DNA from: JBMOMT01 sp049324835
Lineage (GTDB): Bacteria > Chloroflexota > Anaerolineae > CAYNKW01
Direction: 5' to 3'
Assembly (NCBI GenBank): GCA_049324835.1
Contig: JBMOMT010000018.1
Coordinates: 1-20,544 of the forward strand
DNA length: 20,544 bases
The position numbers were made by a program, and so were the translations under genes. Of this stretch, positions 7,317 to 14,321 are shown in pieces (within the stretch, counting starts at the first letter, position 1; each line of letters starts with the position of its first letter). Under the pieces are notes generated by a model. The model did no database searches. It was not told the origin of the DNA and saw nothing but the letters and a program-made list of their open reading frames with translations.

Positions 7317-8833
7317 GATGCCCCTCCTGCCTGCCACCCGGCCAGTTGCGCCAGCCCGATGTCGTTCTCGGGCGTGGGATGGGTAAAATAGGCCGGGATC
7401 GGCAGTCGTGTCTGGGCCGGCGGCGGGGTCAGGTTTCGTAGCACGGCCAGATAACCCTCGGCGGTGCGCTCCCAGGTGTAGCGATCCAGCACCCGCTGGC
7501 GCCCGGCGCGCTGGAAATCGTCCCATTCGTTGTCCGGCCCCACCAGCCGCAGCAGCCCGGCGGCGATGTCGTCCGGGTCGGTGGGATCGACCAGCACGCC
7601 GTACCCGGTATTCGTTTCGGCGTCGTAGAGGCTCTCGCTGGGGCCGCCGCTGCGGGTGACGGCGGCCGGCAGCCCGGCGGCCATCGCTTCCAGCGGGGCC
7701 AGCCCAAAGGGCTCGTAGAGGGCGGTGAGGGCAAAGACGGAGCGCCGCGCCGAGAGGTGGCGGTAGGCCGCGGCCAGGGCGTGCTGGCTGGTCAACGAAA
7801 AGGCGCTCACCTGGCCCCACAGACCGTTCTTTTCGCAGATGGCCACGATCTCGTCCAGCACGGCCGCCTCGCTGGCCGAGAGCCCCGCGCGGCTGTGAAT
7901 GTCCTCTGCGCCGCGCACCACGATGAGCAGGTTGGCGGCGGCCCGCAGATCGGCGTTGCGGGCAAAGGCCTGCGCCAGCCCGACGTGGTTCTTTTTTGGT
8001 TCCAGGCGGCTGGAGCAGAGCACCGCCGGCAGACCGCGCCGCCCGGCGGCGATGTCGCGGGCCAGCATACGCTCCACGTGGGCGGCGATGCGGGCATCAT
8101 CGGGGCCGCTCACTTGTGCGTCAAAGATGCGCAGGTTGACGCCCGGCGGCACCACGGCGAATTTCCGCTCGCTGGCCGGGTCGACAGCGCCGTGGTAGGC
8201 CGGGTGGCCGTACTGTTCCAGCCGTTCCTGGCGGGTGCTGGTGATGATACGCGCGGCGTGGTTCATGGCCAGCCGCTCGGCGGCGATGCGCCGGGCAAAA
8301 CGATAGTGGGCGTCCAGCTCGGCCAGCGACTCGCCTTTTTCCAGCAGCCGGTCCAGTTTTTGTGCGCCCAACGAGTGGCCGGTGAGGGTGAAAGGCGGCC
8401 CGCCCCGATCCAACCACAGGGCCGCTGCCAGGCCGCCGTCGCCGTAATGGGCGGTGACGGCGTCGGGCTGGCGGCCCTCGCTGGCGTAAAAGGCGGCGAT
8501 GTGGGGCGCCCATCCTTCGTTAAACTCTGGACTTTGCTCTGCCCCCAGGTGGGGCCAGAGATCCTCTTTGCGCAGAAAACGGTCGCCGCCGCAGGGCAGC
8601 CGCACGATGCGCACGTTGGGCTCGCCGGGGTAGGCGTCGAGAGGGGCCTCAAAGCCGCGCCAGTCGGGATCGATGATACGGCGGGTGAGAATATCTACCC
8701 GGTGGCCCAGGCGGCCCAGGGCCAGGGCCACTTCTTTGACGTAAACGAGCTGGCCGCCGAAATCGGGGTGGGCGGTCCAGTAACTGTCGGCGGGGTCGAA
8801 ATTGCCCTGAGGGTTCAAAAAGGCGATGTGCAT
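7313..8833 (-). CDS. sps: Sucrose-phosphate synthase (GT4, bacterial type)
   Basis: This 506-residue GT-B glycosyltransferase should make sucrose-6-phosphate from UDP-glucose (or ADP-glucose) and fructose-6-phosphate in the cytoplasm. From memory the sequence closely follows the structurally characterised Halothermothrix orenii enzyme: the start HIAFLNPQGNFDPADSYW, then HPDFGGQLVYVKEVALALG, the loop TAHYGDGGLAAAL, TGHSLGAQK with active-site His153, PPGVN, SSRLEPKKNH, and the E-x7-E motif Glu374/Glu382 in YEPFGLAPLEAM. The end (IPAYFTHPTPENDIG) also fits. It has no C-terminal phosphatase domain, and no sucrose-phosphate phosphatase gene is nearby. ATG 8833 follows AGAGGTGA. The gene lies 57 nt after treS, with a hairpin array in the gap, and overlaps the kinase gene by 4 nt. 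Confidence 0.92.
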   Translation of the reverse strand: MHIAFLNPQGNFDPADSYWTAHPDFGGQLVYVKEVALALGRLGHRVDILTRRIIDPDWRGFEAPLDAYPGEPNVRIVRLPCGGDRFLRKEDLWPHLGAEQSPEFNEGWAPHIAAFYASEGRQPDAVTAHYGDGGLAAALWLDRGGPPFTLTGHSLGAQKLDRLLEKGESLAELDAHYRFARRIAAERLAMNHAARIITSTRQERLEQYGHPAYHGAVDPASERKFAVVPPGVNLRIFDAQVSGPDDARIAAHVERMLARDIAAGRRGLPAVLCSSRLEPKKNHVGLAQAFARNADLRAAANLLIVVRGAEDIHSRAGLSASEAAVLDEIVAICEKNGLWGQVSAFSLTSQHALAAAYRHLSARRSVFALTALYEPFGLAPLEAMAAGLPAAVTRSGGPSESLYDAETNTGYGVLVDPTDPDDIAAGLLRLVGPDNEWDDFQRAGRQRVLDRYTWERTAEGYLAVLRNLTPPPAQTRLPIPAYFTHPTPENDIGLAQLAGWQAGGAS

Positions 8834-8837
8834 GGTT

Positions 8838-8885
8838 CACCTCTATCAGAGGTGCAACGCACTTTACGGAAAGTGCGTTGCACCT
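8838..8885 (-). promoter_or_regulatory. Two mutually exclusive hairpins before sps
   Basis: In the minus-strand RNA, hairpin B pairs 8870-8885 with 8850-8865 (16 perfect pairs, 4-nt loop). Hairpin A pairs CACCTCT (complement of 8848-8854) with AGAGGTG (complement of 8838-8844), which is the sps ribosome-binding site. The two share bases 8850-8854, so B frees and A hides the site. The T-run next to B is on the plus strand, so B is not a terminator for this operon. Confidence 0.55.
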
Positions 8886-8890
8886 TTTTA

Positions 8891-10495
8891 TTACGGGCGG
8901 GCGAGCCAGTGATAGCCGTAGGGGGCCAGGGTCAGGGGCCCGCTGGGATGGGGCCCGCCCGTCAGCAGATCGACGTGCGGGCCGGCGTCCACAGTCACCG
9001 TTCGGGCGGCGCCGGTCAGGTTGAACAGGGCCAGCACCCGCTCGCCGCCGTATTCGCGGCGGTAGGCCAGCACGGCGGCATCGCCGGTCTCGACCAGCTC
9101 AAAGCTGCCGTGCCCAAAACAGGGGTGGGCCTGGCGCAGGGTGATGATCCGCCGCGTGAAATTGAGCAGCGAACCAGGATCGGCCTGCTGGGCGGCGACG
9201 TTGACGCGCCGGTAGCCATAGACCGGATCGTCGATGACGGGGGCGTAGAGGCTCTCGGCGGGCGCGGTGGAAAAGCCGGCATTGGGGCCGCTGGTCCACT
9301 GCATGGGCGTGCGCACGCCGTTACGATCTTCCAGCCAGATGTTATCGCCCATGCCGATCTCGTCGCCATAGTAGAGGATGGGCGAGCCGGGCAGGGTAAA
9401 GAGGATGGCGTTCATCAGCTCCAGGCGGCGGCGGTCGTTGTCTAGCAGCGGGGCCAGGCGGCGGCGGATGCCCAGGTTGAGCCGCATGCGCGGTTCCGGG
9501 GCGTAGCGGGCCCACATGTACTGCCGCTCCTGCTCGGTGACCATCTCCAGGGTGAGTTCGTCGTGGTTGCGCAAAAAGACGCACCACTGGCAGGTTGCGG
9601 GGATGGGCGGCGTGCGGCGCATGATGTCATAGATGGGGGTGGCGTCGCCTTTTTTGAGGGCCATGTAGAGGCGGGGCATCACCGGAAAGTGAAAGCCCAT
9701 GTGGAACTCGTCGCCGTCGCCAAAGTAGGGGCGCACGTCTTCCGGCCACTGGTTAGCCTCGGCCAGCAGGATACGGCCCGGGTGGTGGGCGTCGATGTGG
9801 CGGCGCAGCTCTTTGAGGATGGCGTGGGTCTCGGGCAGGTTTTCGCAGTTGGTGCCCTGGCGCTCGATGAGGTAGGGCACGGCGTCGGCGCGAAAGCCGT
9901 CGATGCCCATCGCCAGCCAGTAATCGGCCACCCGGAACATCTCTTCGCGGACGCGGGGGTTATCCCAGTTGAGGTCGGGCTGGTGGCTGTAGAAACGGTG
10001 CCAGAAATACTGCCCGGCGACCGGATCGTAGGTCCAGTTGGAGGTCTGGGTGTCCACAAAGATGATGCGGGCGCCGGCGTATTCCTGGCCGGTGTCGCTC
10101 CAGACGTAATAATCGCGGTAGGGCGAGTCTTTGGAGGCGCGGGCGGCCTGGAACCAGGGGTGCTGATCCGAGGTGTGGTTGAGCACCAGATCGACGATCA
10201 CCCGCAGCCCTTTTTCGTGGGCCAGGGTGACAAAGCGTTTAAAATCGTCCAGCGCGCCAAAATCGGGGTGGATGTGGTAATAGTCGGCGATGTCGTAACC
10301 GTCGTCGCGCAGGGGGGAGGGGTACATGGGCAGCAGCCACAGGCAGGTGATGCCCAGCGATTGCAGGTAATCGAGCCTGGCGGCCAGCCCCGCGAAATCG
10401 CCGATGCCGTCGCCGTTGCCATCGGCAAAGGCGCGGATATTGAGCTCGTAGAAAACGGCGTCCTGGTACCAGAGAGAATCGGTGTTGGTTTTCAT
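8891..10495 (-). CDS. treS: Trehalose synthase (maltose alpha-D-glucosyltransferase)
   Basis: This 534-residue GH13 enzyme isomerises maltose and trehalose in the cytoplasm (GH13_16 type). The TreS-specific run is clear: LWYQDAVFYELNIRAFADGN, LLPMYPSPLRDDGYDIADYY, VLNHTSDQHPWFQAAR, RDYYVWSDTGQEYAGARIIF, REGTNCENLPETHA-type text (here RQGTNCENLPETHA), and DNDRRRLELMNAILFTLPGS. The catalytic triad is Asp204 (nucleophile, DGFRADAVPYL), Glu246 (acid/base, LLAEANQW) and Asp312 (RNHDEL). The maltokinase domain found fused to some TreS proteins is absent. ATG 10495 has GAGG seven bases before it. It is 63 nt behind the alpha-glucosidase and in the same operon, where maltose made from trehalose could pass to the glucosidase. 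Confidence 0.95.
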   Translation of the reverse strand: MKTNTDSLWYQDAVFYELNIRAFADGNGDGIGDFAGLAARLDYLQSLGITCLWLLPMYPSPLRDDGYDIADYYHIHPDFGALDDFKRFVTLAHEKGLRVIVDLVLNHTSDQHPWFQAARASKDSPYRDYYVWSDTGQEYAGARIIFVDTQTSNWTYDPVAGQYFWHRFYSHQPDLNWDNPRVREEMFRVADYWLAMGIDGFRADAVPYLIERQGTNCENLPETHAILKELRRHIDAHHPGRILLAEANQWPEDVRPYFGDGDEFHMGFHFPVMPRLYMALKKGDATPIYDIMRRTPPIPATCQWCVFLRNHDELTLEMVTEQERQYMWARYAPEPRMRLNLGIRRRLAPLLDNDRRRLELMNAILFTLPGSPILYYGDEIGMGDNIWLEDRNGVRTPMQWTSGPNAGFSTAPAESLYAPVIDDPVYGYRRVNVAAQQADPGSLLNFTRRIITLRQAHPCFGHGSFELVETGDAAVLAYRREYGGERVLALFNLTGAARTVTVDAGPHVDLLTGGPHPSGPLTLAPYGYHWLARP

Positions 10496-10558
10496 GGTAT
10501 CCTCGGTTGTGATATGCCAGCGCAGGAACAGGCAAAAGCGCGCTGACCGCCGTGGCGT

Positions 10559-12214
10559 TCAGCCTGCCGCCAGCTCGACGATCAGACCCTCGTTTCCCCG
10601 CAGGGCGAACCCGGTCAGGTCCAAAGCCCCATCGCGGTCCAGATGCGTCGAAAGGACGGCGCTCGACGCGATCTTGGCCTGTGCGGGCAGGGCCAGCCGT
10701 TGCTCTTTTTCAGAAAAGTTTAGCGCTACCAGGATATTCCGGGTCTTGGTCTGGCGCAGAAAAGCATAACACGATGGTGGCACCTGTTCTATGGGCTGGT
10801 AGCTTCCCCATTGCAAAGCAGGGGTTGCCTTACGATAGGCCAGCAGGCGGCGGTAGAGGTTCAAGATCGAGGTGGGATCGTCCAGTTGTGTCTCGACGTT
10901 AACCGTTCGATAGTCGTCGGCCAGGGGCAGCCAGGGCTCGGAGCTTTCTGGCGGCGAAAAGCCGGCGTGGCGCGATGCGTTCCACTGCATGGGCGTGCGG
11001 CAGGGGTCGCGGCCCAGGCCCGGCACGCGCCGTCCCCAGGGGTCTTGCTGCCGTTCGGGTGGAATGGCGACGTCGGTCATGCCAATCTCGTCGCCGTAGT
11101 ACAGGGTGGGGGCGCCACGCAGGGTGAGCAGCAGCATGGCCGCCACACGGGCTTCGGGGCGACCGTAGCGGCTGGCGAGGCGAGGCTCATCGTGGTTGCC
11201 CAGCACATAGTTGGGCCAGGCACCCGGCGGCAGCGCGGCCTCCAGCGCATCCACAGACTCTCGCACGGCTCTGGCCTGCCAGGGCACGCCCAACAACTGA
11301 AAGTTGAAGGGCATGTGCAGTTCGTCCAGGTTGTCACCATAATAAGCAGCCCACTCGGCCCGGTCAAAGATATGTATCTCGCCGATGGACACGCGGGGGC
11401 GGTTGGCGCTGTGGCGGTCGAGCAGTTGACGGAACTCGCGGTAGACGCCGTGCACGTCGGGGTGCCCCTTGTCGTACAGGTGGAGCTGTGAGTCATAGTC
11501 GCCCATGGGTTTGTGGATGCTCTTGCCGGGCCTGGGGTTGGCCGGGTTATCGCGGAGCTGGGGGTCTTTCATGACATAGTGGGCTACGTCGATCCGGAAC
11601 CCATCCACGCCCCGATCCAGCCAAAAGCGAACCACATCGAACATGGCTGCTTTGACCTCGGGGTTTCGCCAGTTGAGGTCGGGCTGCTCTTTGAGGAACG
11701 AGTGCAGGTAATACTGGCCGGTGACGGCGTCCCACTCCCAGGCTGATCCTCCAAAGACACTGAGCCAGTTGTTGGGCGGCGCGCCATCCGGTTTGGCATC
11801 GGCCCAGGTGTACCAATCGCGTTTGGGGTTGCGGCGCGAGGCGCGAGATTCAACGAACCAGGGGTGCTGGTCAGAAGAGTGATTGGGCACCAGATCGACG
11901 ATGATCTTGAGGTTACGTTGGTGGGCCTGCTGTACCAGCGCATCAAAGGCGGCTAGATCACCAAAGAGAGGGGCGACGTCGGTGTAATGGGCCACGTCGT
12001 AGCCGAAATCGGCCATGGGCGACGGGTAAAAGGGCGAGAGCCACAGGGCGTCGACGCCCAGCGTGTGATGCAGATAATCCAGCCTGTGGATGATGCCCGC
12101 CAGATCGCCGACGCCGTTGCCGGTGGTGTCCTGGAAACTGCGTGGATAGATCTGGTAAATGACGCCGGTTTGCCACCATAAATTCTGCGAATCCGAGTTC
12201 GTTTCTCTTTTCAT
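10559..12214 (-). CDS. GH13 alpha-glucosidase
   Basis: This 551-residue cytoplasmic GH13 enzyme lacks a signal peptide. It begins LWWQTGVIYQIYPRSFQDTTGNGVGD, the hallmark of alpha-glucosidases and oligo-1,6-glucosidases, and has PNHSSDQHPWF. The catalytic residues are Asp209 (DGFRIDVAHY), Glu279 (SIGEIHIFD) and Asp342 (LGNHDEPR). CRTPMQWNASRHAGFS and the small all-beta C-terminal domain are also present. It should release glucose from the non-reducing end of maltose, short malto-oligosaccharides, and perhaps sucrose or trehalose; exact linkage preference cannot be read. ATG 12214 follows AGAGGAG closely. It lies 47 nt after the permease gene, so import and hydrolysis are encoded together. Glucosyl-transfer activity is possible, as in related enzymes. 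Confidence 0.93.
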   Translation of the reverse strand: MKRETNSDSQNLWWQTGVIYQIYPRSFQDTTGNGVGDLAGIIHRLDYLHHTLGVDALWLSPFYPSPMADFGYDVAHYTDVAPLFGDLAAFDALVQQAHQRNLKIIVDLVPNHSSDQHPWFVESRASRRNPKRDWYTWADAKPDGAPPNNWLSVFGGSAWEWDAVTGQYYLHSFLKEQPDLNWRNPEVKAAMFDVVRFWLDRGVDGFRIDVAHYVMKDPQLRDNPANPRPGKSIHKPMGDYDSQLHLYDKGHPDVHGVYREFRQLLDRHSANRPRVSIGEIHIFDRAEWAAYYGDNLDELHMPFNFQLLGVPWQARAVRESVDALEAALPPGAWPNYVLGNHDEPRLASRYGRPEARVAAMLLLTLRGAPTLYYGDEIGMTDVAIPPERQQDPWGRRVPGLGRDPCRTPMQWNASRHAGFSPPESSEPWLPLADDYRTVNVETQLDDPTSILNLYRRLLAYRKATPALQWGSYQPIEQVPPSCYAFLRQTKTRNILVALNFSEKEQRLALPAQAKIASSAVLSTHLDRDGALDLTGFALRGNEGLIVELAAG

Positions 12215-12261
12215 GCACTCCTCTTGGAGAGTGTGAAAATGACGTGTTGACGTTTTAGGCT

Positions 12262-13107
12262 CTAGCCCTTGACCGCGCCCGCCGTCAGGCCGGCCACGAT
12301 CTTTTGCTGAAAGATCAACACCAGGATGATCAACGGCACGGTGACGGCCACCGAGGCAGCCATGATCTCTCCGAATGGTTCCTGGCGGGCGATGGTGCCG
12401 GTGAAAAGTGCGATGGCTACCGGCACCGTCCGGGAGGCTGGGTCAATGGTGGTAAAGGTCAAGGCGAACAGGTACTCGTTCCAGGCGGCGATAAAAGCCA
12501 GCAAGCCGGTGGTCACCAACGCTGGCGCCGTCAGGGGCAGCAGGATCAGGTAGAAAGTCTGGAAGGGTGTGGCCCCGTCCACCTGCGCCGACTGCATGAT
12601 CTCGGTCGGCAGGGCCTGGAAAAAGCTGGTCATGACCCAGACCGTAAAAGGCATGGTAAAGATCATGTACGACAGGATCATGCTGGGGATGGGGTGTAGC
12701 CTGAGGGTGGTGATGACCGCGTACAGGCCGGACAAAACGGCGATTTGGGGGAACATGGTCATGGCCAGGATCAGGTACAGGGAAGGCGTCTTGCCCCGGA
12801 AGCGGAGTTTGCCCAGGGCAAAAGCGCCAAATGAACCGGTTACCAGGCACAGAGCGGTGGTGGAAAAGGCGACAACCGCGCTGTTGAGTAGCCCCCGGGC
12901 AAACTTTTCATTCTGAAAGATGGCCTTATAGTTGTCCAGCACGGGATTCTTTGGCCAGAAGGTCGCGGGCGTCTCTTGGAGCTCTCCCTCGGTCTTGAGC
13001 GATGAATTGAGCGCCCAATAAAAGGGAAAGATCATGTACACAAAGATAAATAGGATCAACAGCCAGAACAGACTTCGGCCAACTGCGTTTCTGATTTGTT
13101 TGTTCAT
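12262..13107 (-). CDS. Sugar ABC transporter permease, MalG type
   Basis: This 281-residue inner-membrane permease has six hydrophobic segments, the first at about 12-33 (SLFWLLILFIFVYMIFPFYW), and the cytoplasmic EAA loop at about 169-197 (SAQVDGATPFQTFYLILLPL), which docks on the transporter ATPase. The length and the N-terminal MFPFYWALNSSLK-type segment fit the CUT1 MalG/ThuG class. The start ATG overlaps the stop of the MalF-type gene in the string ATGA, so the two permeases are translated together and should form a heterodimer. With the binding protein at 14322-16134 they should import a disaccharide such as trehalose or maltose. No ATPase gene (MalK/MsiK) is in the window; in many CUT1 systems a shared ATPase is encoded elsewhere. 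Confidence 0.95.
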   Translation of the reverse strand: MNKQIRNAVGRSLFWLLILFIFVYMIFPFYWALNSSLKTEGELQETPATFWPKNPVLDNYKAIFQNEKFARGLLNSAVVAFSTTALCLVTGSFGAFALGKLRFRGKTPSLYLILAMTMFPQIAVLSGLYAVITTLRLHPIPSMILSYMIFTMPFTVWVMTSFFQALPTEIMQSAQVDGATPFQTFYLILLPLTAPALVTTGLLAFIAAWNEYLFALTFTTIDPASRTVPVAIALFTGTIARQEPFGEIMAASVAVTVPLIILVLIFQQKIVAGLTAGAVKG

Positions 13108-14186
13108 TCTGTCTTCACCCCCAGGGCGCGGATGTACAACACTGCAAAGACAAGGATCAGGATAAAGATGACGACGCTGGCCGCCGAGGACATGCCGCCG
13201 GCCTGGTATTGGATGAGCTGATCCTGGGCAAAGCTGGCCATCGAGTAGCGCGTTCGGGACAGAAGCACCTGGAAGACATCGAAAACGCGCAAGGCGTCAA
13301 GCGTGCGGAAGATGAGGGCTACGGTCAGCGCCGGTTTCAGCAACGGCAGGGTGACGGCGAAAAACTGGCGAACCTTCCCGGCGCCATCCACGTCGGCGGC
13401 TTCGTAGAGGTCGCCGGGGATCAGTTGCAGGCCGGCCAGCAAAAGCAGGGCCATAAAGGGCGTCGTCTTCCATACGTCCACGGCAATGATGGCCGGCAGT
13501 TGCAGCGAAGCCTCACGGAGGAACGCCATCTGGCCGTCGCTGAAGCCCAGCCCGCTGGCGAGGACGTTAAACAGGCCGGTGCGTGTTGGGCCAAGCATCC
13601 ACTGCCAGATCTTGGCCGAGACGACGGTGGGGATGGCCCAGGGTACCAGCATAGTGGCGCGCATGACGGCCCGGCCCCGGAAGCCGCTGTTCACTACCAG
13701 GGCGATCCCCAGACCGAGGACCGTCTCCAAGACGACAGAGACCACGGTAAACAGTACGGTGTCCTTGATGCCCTTGATGAAATCCCGTTCCGTGGCGCCG
13801 ATGACGTACCGGTTGCCCAACAGGCTGAACTGAGCCAGCTCCCGATAGCGACGTGGCTCCCGGGGCAGAACACTGACCGGCCTTTCATAGACCGGTTGAC
13901 CCTGCTCATCGAGGGCTTGCTGGCCGGTGGTTTTGTCCATCACCGCTGGCAGCTTTTTGATGGTGACGCTCAGCAGTTGGGCATAGTTCTCCAGGCCGAC
14001 AAACTCCGCCTCTTGCCCACTGGCAAAGACCTTGTTGGTAAAACTGTCGCGAAAGACCGTAAAAAGAGGGTAGATGGCGATGAGCACGATGATGAGGAAA
14101 GCGGGCACCAGCATCGTGAGGGCCAGCCGTTCCTCTTTTTTGGCAACCTCCGACAAGCCTGCTTTTCTCTTGCCCTGTTTTGTCAT
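13104..14186 (-). CDS. Sugar ABC transporter permease, MalF type
   Basis: This 360-residue inner-membrane permease is the CUT1 MalF/ThuF-type partner of the gene that follows it. A first membrane segment at about 24-45 (LTMLVPAFLIIVLIAIYPLF) is followed by an unusually long hydrophilic stretch (about residues 55-135, with KTTGQQALDEQGQPVYERPV), which should lie outside the membrane. The five further segments and the EAA loop (about 262-287, EAADVDGAGKVRQFFAVTLP) are normal. The long loop is larger than in most 290-310-residue homologues and may contact the unusual binding protein; that is inference. AAGGAG lies ten bases before the ATG, a slightly long spacing. It sits 135 nt after the binding-protein gene, behind two hairpins. 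Confidence 0.94.
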   Translation of the reverse strand: MTKQGKRKAGLSEVAKKEERLALTMLVPAFLIIVLIAIYPLFTVFRDSFTNKVFASGQEAEFVGLENYAQLLSVTIKKLPAVMDKTTGQQALDEQGQPVYERPVSVLPREPRRYRELAQFSLLGNRYVIGATERDFIKGIKDTVLFTVVSVVLETVLGLGIALVVNSGFRGRAVMRATMLVPWAIPTVVSAKIWQWMLGPTRTGLFNVLASGLGFSDGQMAFLREASLQLPAIIAVDVWKTTPFMALLLLAGLQLIPGDLYEAADVDGAGKVRQFFAVTLPLLKPALTVALIFRTLDALRVFDVFQVLLSRTRYSMASFAQDQLIQYQAGGMSSAASVVIFILILVFAVLYIRALGVKTE

Positions 14187-14236
14187 GGGGCTTGGTCTCC
14201 TTTCCGAGCGCTGGATTGCCGATAGGGTTCGCTGGA

Positions 14237-14301
14237 GGTGGATCCTAGATCCACCCCCAGCCAGGGCTCAGGTCGGGCGGGGTTCTTGCCCGCCCGACCT
14301 G
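14237..14301 (-). promoter_or_regulatory. Two hairpins between binding-protein and permease genes
   Basis: 14237-14244 pairs with 14248-14255 (GGTGGATC / GATCCACC, loop CTA). 14269-14281 pairs perfectly over 13 bp with 14289-14301 (CAGGTCGGGCGGG / CCCGCCCGACCTG, 7-nt loop). Neither is followed by a T-run on the minus strand, so they are more likely to stabilise the upstream mRNA end, or to weaken read-through, than to terminate fully. Hairpins at this place are known in the E. coli malE-malF gap. Confidence 0.65.
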
Positions 14302-14321
14302 AAAGCACGATCTCGAAACGA

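Noticed and set aside
8850..8885. Terminator between treS and sps
   Set aside because: The stem is strong but the T-run follows it on the plus strand, where there is no gene to end. On the operon strand no T-run follows.
7757..9445. Long open frame on the plus strand (562 codons)
   Set aside because: It runs antisense to sps and the end of treS, both with clear family motifs. Its protein has no recognisable domain and reflects high-GC codon shadowing.
9563..10546. Plus-strand open frame opposite treS
   Set aside because: Antisense shadow of a confident GH13 gene, without its own ribosome-binding site or motifs.
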